Shown: piece after piece, positions 1-6,875 of the stretch | How positions within the stretch are numbered: position 1 is the first letter of the stretch | How the letters are laid out: every line of letters begins with the position of its first letter | Notes under the pieces: model-generated | Told to the model about the DNA's origin: nothing | Database searches by the model: none | Seen by the model: the letters and a program-made list of their open reading frames with translations, nothing else | NCBI GenBank assembly: GCA_001771975.1 | Contig: MERE01000098.1 | Location: 1-12,137 of the forward strand | DNA: 12,137 nt | DNA from: Betaproteobacteria bacterium RIFCSPLOWO2_02_FULL_68_150 | Lineage (GTDB): Bacteria; Pseudomonadota; Gammaproteobacteria; Burkholderiales; SG8-39 | Direction: 5' to 3' | Made by a program: the position numbers and the translations under genes

Positions 1-155
1 CCCTTCGGAGTTGGGCGTGTTTTCATTTGCAGGGATTATCCGGCGCTCTCATCTTAATCATTCTTGACGCCGGTCAATCCCTTCCCGCAACATGGGGTTG
101 GCCAAGACGTCGCAGTAGTTTCAGAGTTTCTGGACGATGCGCGCCGTTCGTCCGG
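1..155. other. Non-coding stretch downstream of the DUF5615 gene
   Basis: I see no convincing gene here. The frames that are open through it look like antisense shadows of the neighbouring DUF5615 gene or have no recognisable composition. The base composition is more AT-rich than the rest of the window (the first 60 bases are 50% GC). A small inverted repeat, TTGAC-GCCG-GTCAA at 64-77, lies about 80 bases past the DUF5615 stop codon. It has only 5-bp arms and no T-run, so it is not a convincing terminator. Confidence 0.6.
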
Positions 156-530
156 TCATTTTTCGCCGATTGGCAACGCACGCACGCGGATGCGCGCATC
201 GTCGAATACCACCACCGCTCCCTTGTCCAGGGACTCCGCCACGGCTGGCAGATTCGCCGCAAGCAACGCGACCTGCCTCCCGGGGCGGCGGCCGGTTCCG
301 CGCCGGAACAGAACCAGCGACGGTTTCGATTCGCCTCTCAGCGCGAGCAGAGTCCCGAAATCGGTGTCAGCGGAAATGATGTTCCGGTCTTCCCGAGCCG
401 CTCTCGCGAAGATGACCTCGTCGGCAGCTTTCTGAAGCCCGTAATCCCGAACGTGCACTGCGTCGTGTCCCGCCTTACGCAGCCCCTCCGCTACCTCGGG
501 TGAGAGCGCGTTGTCGACCAAAAACTTCAC
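156..530 (-). CDS. DUF5615 family PIN-like toxin (putative ribonuclease)
   Basis: This 124-residue protein belongs to the DUF5615 (PIN-like) family, usually paired with DUF433 proteins as a toxin-antitoxin-like module. Visible family features are the N-terminal KFLVDNALSPE strand with Asp6, GHDAVHVRDYGL at about 21-32, an Asp-Glu pair at 38-39 and the ISADTDFG motif with Asp55 and Asp57. These acidic residues would form the metal site of a PIN-like nuclease. The start is GTG at 530-528, and it overlaps the TGA stop of the upstream DUF433 gene by 4 bp (GTGA), implying translational coupling. The length is normal for the family. Family membership is clear. RNase activity and toxicity are inferred from the fold and gene pairing. 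The C-terminal ~25 residues (from about KGAVVVFDDARIRVR) also match the usual end of these proteins, so the gene appears intact. Confidence 0.88.
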   Translation of the reverse strand: MKFLVDNALSPEVAEGLRKAGHDAVHVRDYGLQKAADEVIFARAAREDRNIISADTDFGTLLALRGESKPSLVLFRRGTGRRPGRQVALLAANLPAVAESLDKGAVVVFDDARIRVRALPIGEK

Positions 531-754
531 GGTGCCGCGAGCGGTAGTTCGCGTTCGCGCACCGCTTCAGCGGCGTATTGCAAGGCTTCGTGAATGTCGG
601 CGAGCGCGAGATCCGGATAGGCCTTGAGAATCTCGGCCTCGGACATGCCGTCCGCCACCATGCCGACCACGGTGGCCACGGGAACGCGCAGCCCGCGGAT
701 GCACGGCGCCCCTCCCATCTGCTGGGGATTCACGGTGATGCGGGTGAATTTCAT
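527..754 (-). CDS. DUF433 family protein (putative antitoxin)
   Basis: This small 75-residue DUF433 protein is the usual upstream partner of DUF5615 proteins. The family pattern is clear: RITVNPQQMGGAPCIRGLRVPV near residues 5-26, followed by a helical region (VVGMVADGMSEAEIL) and YPDLALADIHEALQYAA at about 46-62, which resembles a winged-helix or helix-turn-helix DNA-binding domain. The ATG at 754-752 is preceded by GGGAG at a spacing of about 8 bases. The stop overlaps the GTG start of the DUF5615 gene. Its likely role is to neutralise the partner and possibly repress its own promoter, as for type II antitoxins. That role is inferred from the pairing, not shown by the sequence. Confidence 0.87.
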   Translation of the reverse strand: MKFTRITVNPQQMGGAPCIRGLRVPVATVVGMVADGMSEAEILKAYPDLALADIHEALQYAAEAVRERELPLAAP

Positions 755-788
755 GACACGGGCTCCCGGGTGCAGGGCTTCGGGTTCA

Positions 789-794
789 ATTCTA
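789..794 (-). promoter_or_regulatory. Candidate -10 box for the DUF433/DUF5615 pair
   Basis: Read on the minus strand, these bases are TAGAAT, a good match to a sigma70 -10 element. They lie 34 bases upstream of the DUF433 ATG, giving a leader of roughly 28 bases. I see no good -35 box at 16-18 bases upstream. The 106-base gap between the vapC stop (861) and the DUF433 start (754) would leave room for a separate promoter, so the two toxin modules may be transcribed independently. Confidence 0.35.
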
Positions 795-860
795 CCTCCG
801 CGGAACGCGCACCACGTCCGGATGCGCGGCTGGGCGAAGCGCCTCGGCCGGCGTGGCGCG

Positions 861-1268
861 TCAGCGGGCAGAAAACAGGCGCAGTTCGTTTCCGACAGAC
901 GCGATCGCGGCGAAGTCCCGGTCGTCCTCCAGCAGGATCAGCCCGTGCTCGATCGCGATCTGCGCGATCAGGCAATCGTTGCTGCTGCGGGGCGTCCTGC
1001 CGGAACGCCGGCAGGACTGGTACAACCGCGCGGCCGCAATGTGCGTCTCGAGCGAGTCGGCGGGCGCATAGCAGCACAAGCCCGAAAAGCACTTGCGCCA
1101 CTTCTCGAAGCGCTCGTCCGAATCGGCCCCCTGCAGGATCTCCTGCACGATGATCGGCGCCACGCCGACGATCTCGTCCCCCGCGAGCAGCCCTCTGAGC
1201 GCAGCCACCTGCCGCGTCGCGGTGCCGCGCAGGTAGTCCACCCAGACCGAGGTGTCCACGAGATACAT
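861..1268 (-). CDS. vapC: VapC-type PIN-domain toxin ribonuclease
   Basis: This 135-residue PIN-domain protein is the toxin of a VapBC type II module. VapC toxins are Mg-dependent endoribonucleases that cut specific RNAs such as tRNA or rRNA. The four expected acidic positions are visible: Asp5 in YLVDTSVWVDYL, Glu43 in IIVQEILQG, Asp98 in SSNDCLIAQIA and the Asp115/Asp116/Asp118 group in LLEDDRDFAAIA. The ATG at 1268-1266 is fused to the vapB stop as TGATG (1-base overlap), so translation is probably coupled. The reading frame stays open a long way upstream, but that is antisense to the 1566-4400 gene. The true start is set by the family N-terminus (MYLVDTSVW) and the overlap with vapB. The gene looks intact. 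The RNA target cannot be told from sequence. Confidence 0.93.
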   Translation of the reverse strand: MYLVDTSVWVDYLRGTATRQVAALRGLLAGDEIVGVAPIIVQEILQGADSDERFEKWRKCFSGLCCYAPADSLETHIAAARLYQSCRRSGRTPRSSNDCLIAQIAIEHGLILLEDDRDFAAIASVGNELRLFSAR

Positions 1269-1468
1269 CAGGCGGTGGAGCGCGTCCGCTTGTAGTCGTA
1301 GTCCTCGCGCACCCCGCCCGAGCCGTGGAGGTCGAGGAGCTTGCGCTGCCGGCCGCTTTGCACGAAACGCCGCAGCGCGACATCCACCGCCTCGCGCATC
1401 GTGCGCACATTCGCGAGCCGCATGGCTTCCCTGACCAGCTTGTCGTCGAGCACGATATTGGTTCTCAC
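1268..1468 (-). CDS. vapB: VapB-type antitoxin
   Basis: This 66-residue antitoxin matches the VapB family that starts RTNIVLDDKLVREAM, with a ribbon-helix-helix-like N-terminus: beta strand at 2-7, helices at about 8-20 and 24-36. A Lys/Arg-rich linker and a C-terminal segment with LLDLHGSGG follow, the part that normally wraps around the VapC active site. I chose the GTG at 1468-1466 because it gives the family N-terminus and has a perfect GGAGG Shine-Dalgarno six bases upstream. A longer TTG start at 1492 would add eight residues with no family match and would run through the operator. The gene ends in TGATG with vapC. VapB normally binds vapC and represses its own promoter, and the palindrome directly upstream supports that here. 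Confidence 0.88.
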   Translation of the reverse strand: MRTNIVLDDKLVREAMRLANVRTMREAVDVALRRFVQSGRQRKLLDLHGSGGVREDYDYKRTRSTA

Positions 1469-1490
1469 GATACACCTCCGGATGTGTATC
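1469..1490 (-). promoter_or_regulatory. Probable VapBC operator: 22-bp palindrome covering the vapB RBS
   Basis: The outer half-sites GATACAC (1469-1475) and GTGTATC (1484-1490) are perfect inverted copies. The centre TCCGGA (1477-1482) is itself a palindrome. Only the pair 1476/1483 breaks the symmetry, so 20 of 22 bases are symmetric. The site ends directly next to the vapB GTG start and contains its Shine-Dalgarno (GGAGG on the minus strand, 1479-1475). A ribbon-helix-helix VapB dimer pair binding here would block transcription. In the mRNA the same bases could fold into a hairpin that hides the ribosome binding site. The symmetry is directly visible. The regulatory role is inferred. Confidence 0.75.
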
Positions 1491-1495
1491 AAGGT

Positions 1496-1525
1496 AGTCT
1501 AGCACCACGGCGGCCCGGAGCTCAA
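1496..1525 (-). promoter_or_regulatory. Candidate sigma70 promoter of vapBC
   Basis: On the minus strand, TTGAGC (1525-1520) and TAGACT (1501-1496) are separated by 18 bases and resemble -35 and -10 boxes. The predicted transcription start is near 1489, so the 22-bp palindrome would begin at about +1 and occupy nearly the whole leader. This arrangement fits autoregulation by VapBC. The boxes are imperfect. Confidence 0.45.
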
Positions 1526-1543
1526 GCGCACGGCGCGGACGTG

Positions 1544-1549
1544 TACACT
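1544..1549 (+). promoter_or_regulatory. Weak candidate -10 box for the fusion gene
   Basis: TACACT lies 16 bases before the ATG at 1566 and resembles a -10 element. No good -35 box is seen. If it is used, the leader would be only about 10 bases and would lack a Shine-Dalgarno sequence. The intergenic region with the divergent vapB gene (1493-1565) is short, so the promoter should lie in it. Confidence 0.25.
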
Positions 1550-1565
1550 CGCGGCCACAATCACG

Positions 1566-4400
1566 ATGACGAAATCTCCGCAGGAGATCAGCCCCGAGCG
1601 GCTGCTCGCGGTCGTCGCCGAAGTCGCGCGCGAGGCGCGCCCGAACGTGAAGCCGCACGTCGCGCTCGACAGCTCGCTGGAGAAGGAACTGGGCCTCGAC
1701 AGCCTGGCGCGCGTCGAGCTGGTGCTGCGGCTGGAGCGCGAATTTTCCACCAGCTTGCCCGAGCAGGCGCTCGCCACCAGCGAGACGCCCCGCGACCTGC
1801 TGCGCTTTCTCCTGGGCAGCGCCGGGCATGCGCCGCAGGTCGCGGACACGAGCGTCACCAGCCTGGTGCAGGGCGAGGGCGTGCGGGCGCCGTCGGAAAC
1901 CCAGGCACGGACGCTGACCGAGGCGCTCGCATACCACGTCGCGCGCCAACCAGACCGGCTGACCGTGTTCATGTACGAAGAGCACGCCGAGTTTTCGTTG
2001 AGCTATCGCGCGCTGTGGGACGGCGCGCTGAGCTATGCGGCGCGCCTCGCCGAAGCCGGCTTGCAGCCCGGGCAGATGGCCGCGATCATGCTTCCGACCT
2101 GCAAGGAGTACCTCTACTCGTTCTACGGCGTGCTGCTTGCGGGCGGCGTGCCGGTGCCGCTCTACCCCCCGGCGCGCTTGACGACGATCGAGGATCACAT
2201 GACGCGTCACGTCGGCATCCTCAGGAACGCCGGCGCGGTCCTCATGATCACCGTCCCCGAGGCCAAGGCGCTCGCGTATTTGCTGCGTGCCCAGGTGGAG
2301 ACGCTGCGCACGGTGCTGGTGCCCGCGGATCTCGAGGGCGGCGGCGCCGGCTTCTCGCCGGTGCACGGCAAGCCCCGCGACATCGGCTTCCTGCAGTACA
2401 CCTCGGGCAGCACCGGCAATCCCAAGGGCGTGGTGCTGTCGCACGCCAATCTGATGGCCAATGTGCGCGCGATGGGCGCGGCGGTGAACGCCAATCCCGA
2501 GGACGTGTTCGTCAGCTGGCTGCCGCTCTACCACGACCTGGGTCTGATCGGCGCCAACTTCGCGACGCTGGTGCTGGGCTTCCCGGTGGTCCTGATGTCG
2601 CCGCTCGCTTTCCTGTCGCGGCCGGTGAGCTGGATGCGGGCCATCCACCGCCACCGCGGCACGATGTCGGGAGGCCCGAATTTTTCCTTCGAGCTTTGCC
2701 TGCGCCGCATTGCGGACGAAGACATGCAGGGGATCGACCTTTCGTGCTGGCGCTTCGCCTTCAACGCGGCCGAGCCGGTCAGCCCGGAGACCATCGTCGC
2801 GTTCGAACGGCGCTTCGGCCGGTACGGACTGCGCAAGAACTGCCTGTCGCCGTCCTATGGCCTGGCAGAGTCGTCGGTGGGCGTGGCGATCACCACGCCG
2901 GGTGTCGCGTGGCGCGCCGATCGTCTCGACCGCGATCGCTTCTCGCGCTCGGGCGAGGCGGTGATTGCGGCGCCCGGTGATCCCTCCCCGCTGATCGTGA
3001 TCGGCTGCGGCACGCCGATCCCCGGGCATGACCTCCGGGTGGTCGACGCGGCGGGACTGGAATTGCCCGACCGGCAGGAGGGCTTGCTGCAGTTCCGCGG
3101 GCCCTCGTCGACCTCGGGCTACTACCGCAATCCGGAGGCGACGCGAACGCTGTTCGCCGGCGAGTGGCTCAATACCGGCGACCGCGCGTATCTCTCGGAA
3201 GGCGTGCTCTTCATTACCGGCCGCGAGAAGGACATCATCATCCGCGGCGGCCGCAACATCAGCCCCTACGAGTTGGAGCAGGCGGTCGGCGACCTGGCCG
3301 GCATCCGCCGCGGCTGCGTCGCCGTGTTCGGCAGCAAGGATGCGGCGACCGGCACCGAGCGCGTCGTGGTACTCGCCGAAATGCGCGACCCTGACGCCTC
3401 GCGCCACGACAGTTTGAAGCGCATGATCAACGAGTTCGCCGTAGAGCTGATCGGCTCGCCCGCCGACGACATCGTGCTGGCGCCGCCGGCGACCGTGCCG
3501 AAGACCTCGAGCGGCAAGATCCGGCGCGTCGCGGCGCGCGAGTTCTACGAGCGCGGCCCGGCTTCGGTCGGGCCGCAGGCGGTGTGGCTGCAGTTCCTGC
3601 GCCTGGTGCTGGCGGGCGCCGCGCCGCAACTGCGCCGCGGGCTGCGCGCCGCGGGCGGGGTGCTCTTCGCGCTGCGCGCCTACCTCGTCTTCGCTGCGCT
3701 GTTTCCCGTCGCCTTCCTCGCCGCGGCGCTCGCCCCGGTGCGCGCCTGCTGGAGCGCGGGCAGCAGCGTGTCGCGCTGGTTCCTGCAGCTCTCGGGTATC
3801 CCGGTGGTCGCGCGCGGACTCGAACACCTCGCGCTCGGCAAACCGGTGGTGCTGGCGGTCAATCACACCAGCTTTCTGGATGCGGTGGTGCTGCTGTCGC
3901 TGCTCGAATATCGGGGCTATGCCTTCGTCGCCAAGCGCGAGTTCGAGGGCAATTTTTTCATGCGCACGCTGCTGGCGGGTTTCGGCACCCGGTTCATCGA
4001 ACGCTTCGATGTCGCGAAAAGTGCCGAGCATGCGGGCGAAATGGCGCGCGCCGCCGGGCAGGGCGCGTCGCTGATCGTGTTTCCGGAAGGCACGCTGAAG
4101 CGCATCACCGGCCTGATGCCCTTTCGCACCGGCGCCTTCCAGGCGGCGGCGCAGGCGGGCATCCCGGTGATACCGGTGGCGCTGCGCGGCGTGCGCTCGG
4201 TGCTGCGCGACGGCACCTGGTATCTGCGGCGCGCCGCGGTGGCGGTGACCGTGAGCGCGCCCATCGCGGCGAGGGGAGCCGACTGGAGCGCGGCGATCGA
4301 ACTGCGCAACGCGGTGCGCGCGGAAATCCTCAAGGCCTGCGGTGAACCGGATCTCGCTCCAGCGGGCGCACCGCGCGACGCATCAGACGACCAGCCATAG
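1566..4400 (+). CDS. ACP-fatty acyl-AMP ligase-PlsC acyltransferase fusion protein
   Basis: This 944-residue protein has three domains in order. Residues ~10-88 form an acyl carrier domain with LGLDSL and the phosphopantetheine serine at Ser46. Residues ~110-660 form an adenylating domain of the fatty acyl-AMP ligase type: P-loop-like YTSGSTGNPKG (278-288), LPLYHDLGLIG (319-329), the FAAL-like SGGPNFSFELC segment, SYGLAESS, NTGD (536-539), GREKD (552-556) and the C-terminal catalytic Lys651 in SSGKIRR. A hydrophobic stretch at about 703-727 is a likely membrane anchor. Residues ~740-930 form a PlsC/LPLAT domain with NHTSFLD (His767, Asp772), FPEGT (839-843) and IPVIPVALRG. It probably activates a free fatty acid as acyl-AMP, loads its own carrier domain and transfers the acyl chain to a lysophospholipid or other acceptor at the inner membrane. 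This resembles Aas, but with reversed domain order and a built-in carrier. No clear Shine-Dalgarno precedes the ATG. It overlaps the convergent MAPEG gene by 18 bp. Substrate and acceptor are unknown. Confidence 0.9.
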   Translation: MTKSPQEISPERLLAVVAEVAREARPNVKPHVALDSSLEKELGLDSLARVELVLRLEREFSTSLPEQALATSETPRDLLRFLLGSAGHAPQVADTSVTSLVQGEGVRAPSETQARTLTEALAYHVARQPDRLTVFMYEEHAEFSLSYRALWDGALSYAARLAEAGLQPGQMAAIMLPTCKEYLYSFYGVLLAGGVPVPLYPPARLTTIEDHMTRHVGILRNAGAVLMITVPEAKALAYLLRAQVETLRTVLVPADLEGGGAGFSPVHGKPRDIGFLQYTSGSTGNPKGVVLSHANLMANVRAMGAAVNANPEDVFVSWLPLYHDLGLIGANFATLVLGFPVVLMSPLAFLSRPVSWMRAIHRHRGTMSGGPNFSFELCLRRIADEDMQGIDLSCWRFAFNAAEPVSPETIVAFERRFGRYGLRKNCLSPSYGLAESSVGVAITTPGVAWRADRLDRDRFSRSGEAVIAAPGDPSPLIVIGCGTPIPGHDLRVVDAAGLELPDRQEGLLQFRGPSSTSGYYRNPEATRTLFAGEWLNTGDRAYLSEGVLFITGREKDIIIRGGRNISPYELEQAVGDLAGIRRGCVAVFGSKDAATGTERVVVLAEMRDPDASRHDSLKRMINEFAVELIGSPADDIVLAPPATVPKTSSGKIRRVAAREFYERGPASVGPQAVWLQFLRLVLAGAAPQLRRGLRAAGGVLFALRAYLVFAALFPVAFLAAALAPVRACWSAGSSVSRWFLQLSGIPVVARGLEHLALGKPVVLAVNHTSFLDAVVLLSLLEYRGYAFVAKREFEGNFFMRTLLAGFGTRFIERFDVAKSAEHAGEMARAAGQGASLIVFPEGTLKRITGLMPFRTGAFQAAAQAGIPVIPVALRGVRSVLRDGTWYLRRAAVAVTVSAPIAARGADWSAAIELRNAVRAEILKACGEPDLAPAGAPRDASDDQP

Positions 4401-4772
4401 CACCAGCAGTGCGCCTGCCGCGAGCACGATCCAGGTGACTGAGGTCCCGATCACCCGTGCAGGAAAGACGCCGGAATAGATTCCCAGGGCGTGCAACAGC
4501 CGCGCCGCCAGCAGCGCGAAACCGAACAGGTACACGACCCAGGGCTTGACGCCCAGCCACTCGACGCACCCCATCAGGGCCAGTGCCAGCGGCACGTACT
4601 CGATGAAATTGCCCTGGACACGAATGGCGCGACCCAAATCCGGATCGCCGCCGTCGAACAGATTGACCTTCTTCTTCGCGCGAAGCAGCGTGACGCGGAT
4701 ACTCACCGCGACCAGCATCAGCGCGAGCAGCGCGGCAAAAACCGCAGTGACCGGAATCGGAAAATTGGGCAT
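4383..4772 (-). CDS. MAPEG-family inner membrane protein
   Basis: This 129-residue protein has four predicted membrane helices (about 7-27, 56-73, 77-99 and 107-129), the layout of MAPEG proteins (membrane-associated eicosanoid and glutathione metabolism family). The family signature is visible after the first loop: RVQGNFIEYVPLALAL (51-66), with Arg51, Asn55 and Glu58 in the positions that contact glutathione in characterised members. The ATG at 4772-4770 has a good upstream Shine-Dalgarno, AGAGGAGA. It follows the spermidine-synthase-like gene by 44 bases on the same strand and is probably the last gene of the sucCD transcript. Its last 18 bases overlap the end of the convergent fusion gene. 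Bacterial MAPEG proteins of this type mostly have no known substrate. Glutathione transferase activity is possible but unproven. Confidence 0.88.
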   Translation of the reverse strand: MPNFPIPVTAVFAALLALMLVAVSIRVTLLRAKKKVNLFDGGDPDLGRAIRVQGNFIEYVPLALALMGCVEWLGVKPWVVYLFGFALLAARLLHALGIYSGVFPARVIGTSVTWIVLAAGALLVLWLVV

Positions 4773-4816
4773 GGCTCTCCTCTTTGAGCGCCAAGTGTAG
4801 CGCCCTTCGCCGCCTG

Positions 4817-6862
4817 TTACTTCAGGATCCTGAGCAGGTTGTGGTGCGCGTCGGTGAACGTCGGCAGCTCGGGCCGGTCCTCGATCGGCGTCACCGCCTC
4901 GGCGACCAGCGGCGTCTCGAGCAGCGCCCGGCTGCGCGTCACGATGACCTGGTCGGTGGAGGAATACCAGTAGTCGGCGCCGTCGCCATCGGGCGGCGAG
5001 TCCGACACCAGCATCGCCTCAAAGCCGAATTCCGCCGCGAGGCGCTTCACCACCGGCATCAGGTCGACGAAGCGGTTGGTCGCCTGGAACACGATCACGC
5101 CGTCGGGCCTGAGGTGCTTGACGTAGATCGCCATGGCCTCGCGCGTGATCAGGTGCATCGGGATCGAATCGCCGGAAAACGCGTCGATGCCGAGGACGTC
5201 GTAGCCGCGCGGTGTCTCCCGCTCGAGCGACAGACGCCCGTCGCCCATCACGACCGAGCTGGTCGCGGCGGTATGCCTGAGAAAGCTGAACTCGCGCGCC
5301 GCGATCTCGACCACCCGCGGGCTGATCTCGTAGAACACCAGGCGGTCGCCCGGGCGGCCGTAGGCGGCGATCACGCCCGCGCCGAGGCCGATGACGCCGA
5401 TGTTGAGCGGCTGGCGCGGGCGCAGCTCGCGCAGCGCCCGGAACGTGCGCCCGTATCCCGTGGTCGGTCCGAAATAGTCGCTCGGCACGTTGCGCTGCTC
5501 GTCGCCCAGCAGCTGACCGCCGTGCATGATCGCGCCGTGGTACATGGCGCGGTAGGGCACCGGGCTGGCGTGATCGCGCGTGCGCACCACACCGTAGAAA
5601 TCGCGTTCCATCACGCGCACCTTGTCGGTGTAGTCCGCGATGCCGCGTCCAACCAGTACCAGCGTCGCCGCCAGCACCGCGGCGCAGGCGATGCGCGCCG
5701 CGCCTTGCAGGCGCGCCGTGGCGAGCAGCGCGAGCAGCACCAGCGCGACACCGTGTTCGAAGTAGCCGTGGAGCGCGAGCGGCGCCACGATCGCCACCAG
5801 CACGGCGCCCGCCGCGCCGCCAAGCGAAAGCATGAGATAGAACCGGGTCAGGTGCCGCGGGTCGGGCTTGAGCAGCGCCAGCTCGCCATGGCACCACATG
5901 CAGGCGGCGAACAGACCGGCGAAGTAGACCGGCACCGCGATCCACAGGTCGAGCGAATTGAGGTACCAGGCCATCGCCGGCAGCAAAGCCGCCAGCGCGA
6001 GCTGGAACAGCCCGCGCCGGTACCAGCGCGGGTGGTCGAACGCGAGGATGAAACTGAGCAGGTACAGCGACAGCGGCAGCACCCAGAGAAACGGCACGCT
6101 GGCGACGTTCTGGGTGACGTGATTCGTGGTCGCGAGCAGCATCACCGAACCCATGCCCGAGAGCGCGAACCACGTCACCTGGGCCGACGCCGCGGGCGGC
6201 GCGCCGTGGACGCGCGCCGCGGCGGCAGCCGCCGGCAGCTCCTCGATCGAGCGCCAGGCGATGCCCGCGCACAGGGCAACGAGCACGGCGTACAGCACCG
6301 ACCAGATCCAGCCGAGTTGCGGCAGCGTCAGGAACGGCTCGAAGGCGAGCGGAAATCCGAGCAGCGCCGTGAGCGAGGCGAAGTTCGAGAGGGCGAACAG
6401 GCGATACGGCACCGCCGACTGAAAACGCCGCCAATACCACGCCTGCAGCAGCGGCGTGGTGGTCGAGAGCAGGAAATAGGGCAGGCCGATGGTCGCGCCG
6501 AGCAGCAGCAGAATGGCGGGCATCGGCGTCTCGTCGCCCTGCGGTTTCCAGCTGCCCGAGGCAATGATCGGCAGAAACGCGAGCGACGCCAGGAGCAGCG
6601 CGACGTGCAGCAGCGCCTGGCGGCGCGGGCCGAGACGCGTCGTCAGGTCCGCGTACGCGTAGCCGGCGAGCAGCGCGCTCTGGAAGAAGACGAGGCACGT
6701 CGTCCACACCGCGGCCGAGCCGCCGAACCACGGCAGGATCTGCCTGGCGATGATCGGCTGCACCAGGAACAGCAGGAACGACGAGATGAAGATCGTCGCC
6801 GCGTAGGGCAACACGGTGGCCAGCGTGACCGCGGCGCGGCCAGCGTGCGAGACGGCCGACAA
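4817..6862 (-). CDS. Fused multi-pass membrane / spermidine synthase-like protein
   Basis: This protein of about 681 residues has two parts. Residues ~14-415 contain roughly a dozen hydrophobic segments, beginning with PYAATIFISSFLLFLVQPII and the WFGGSAAVWTTCLVFFQ block typical of the fused spermidine-synthase-like family. Residues ~420-681 form a Rossmann methyltransferase-like domain: NIGVIGLGAG (487-496), FYEISP (510-515, Glu512 at the ribose-binding position), GDGR (540-543) and YDVLGIDAFSGDSIP (554-568). These match the nucleotide-binding core of aminopropyltransferases. Most fused members are not proven to make spermidine, and substrate is unknown. The start is uncertain because no ATG is available near the first helix. 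TTG at 6862 (14 bases after the sucD stop) or GTG at 6814 are the choices, neither with a strong Shine-Dalgarno. Its position 13 bases behind sucD implies co-transcription. The protein should sit in the inner membrane with the enzymatic domain most likely on the cytoplasmic side. Confidence 0.87.
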   Translation of the reverse strand: MSAVSHAGRAAVTLATVLPYAATIFISSFLLFLVQPIIARQILPWFGGSAAVWTTCLVFFQSALLAGYAYADLTTRLGPRRQALLHVALLLASLAFLPIIASGSWKPQGDETPMPAILLLLGATIGLPYFLLSTTTPLLQAWYWRRFQSAVPYRLFALSNFASLTALLGFPLAFEPFLTLPQLGWIWSVLYAVLVALCAGIAWRSIEELPAAAAAARVHGAPPAASAQVTWFALSGMGSVMLLATTNHVTQNVASVPFLWVLPLSLYLLSFILAFDHPRWYRRGLFQLALAALLPAMAWYLNSLDLWIAVPVYFAGLFAACMWCHGELALLKPDPRHLTRFYLMLSLGGAAGAVLVAIVAPLALHGYFEHGVALVLLALLATARLQGAARIACAAVLAATLVLVGRGIADYTDKVRVMERDFYGVVRTRDHASPVPYRAMYHGAIMHGGQLLGDEQRNVPSDYFGPTTGYGRTFRALRELRPRQPLNIGVIGLGAGVIAAYGRPGDRLVFYEISPRVVEIAAREFSFLRHTAATSSVVMGDGRLSLERETPRGYDVLGIDAFSGDSIPMHLITREAMAIYVKHLRPDGVIVFQATNRFVDLMPVVKRLAAEFGFEAMLVSDSPPDGDGADYWYSSTDQVIVTRSRALLETPLVAEAVTPIEDRPELPTFTDAHHNLLRILK

Positions 6863-6875
6863 GGTGCTGGTCGGG

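Noticed and set aside
64..77. TTGAC-GCCG-GTCAA hairpin as a terminator for the DUF5615 gene
   Set aside because: The arms are only 5 bp and no T-run follows on the minus strand. It is as likely to be chance.
1325..2980. 551-codon plus-strand frame overlapping the start of the fusion gene
   Set aside because: It has Arg/Ala/Gly-rich shadow composition and no motifs, whereas the 1566 frame contains three recognisable domains.
1269..4031. Very long minus-strand open frame (over 900 codons) running into vapC
   Set aside because: It is antisense to the well-supported ACP-FAAL-PlsC gene, is full of Arg, Ala, His and Gln, and shows no domain. Only its last 135 codons, VapC, are real. Long shadow frames are expected at this GC content.
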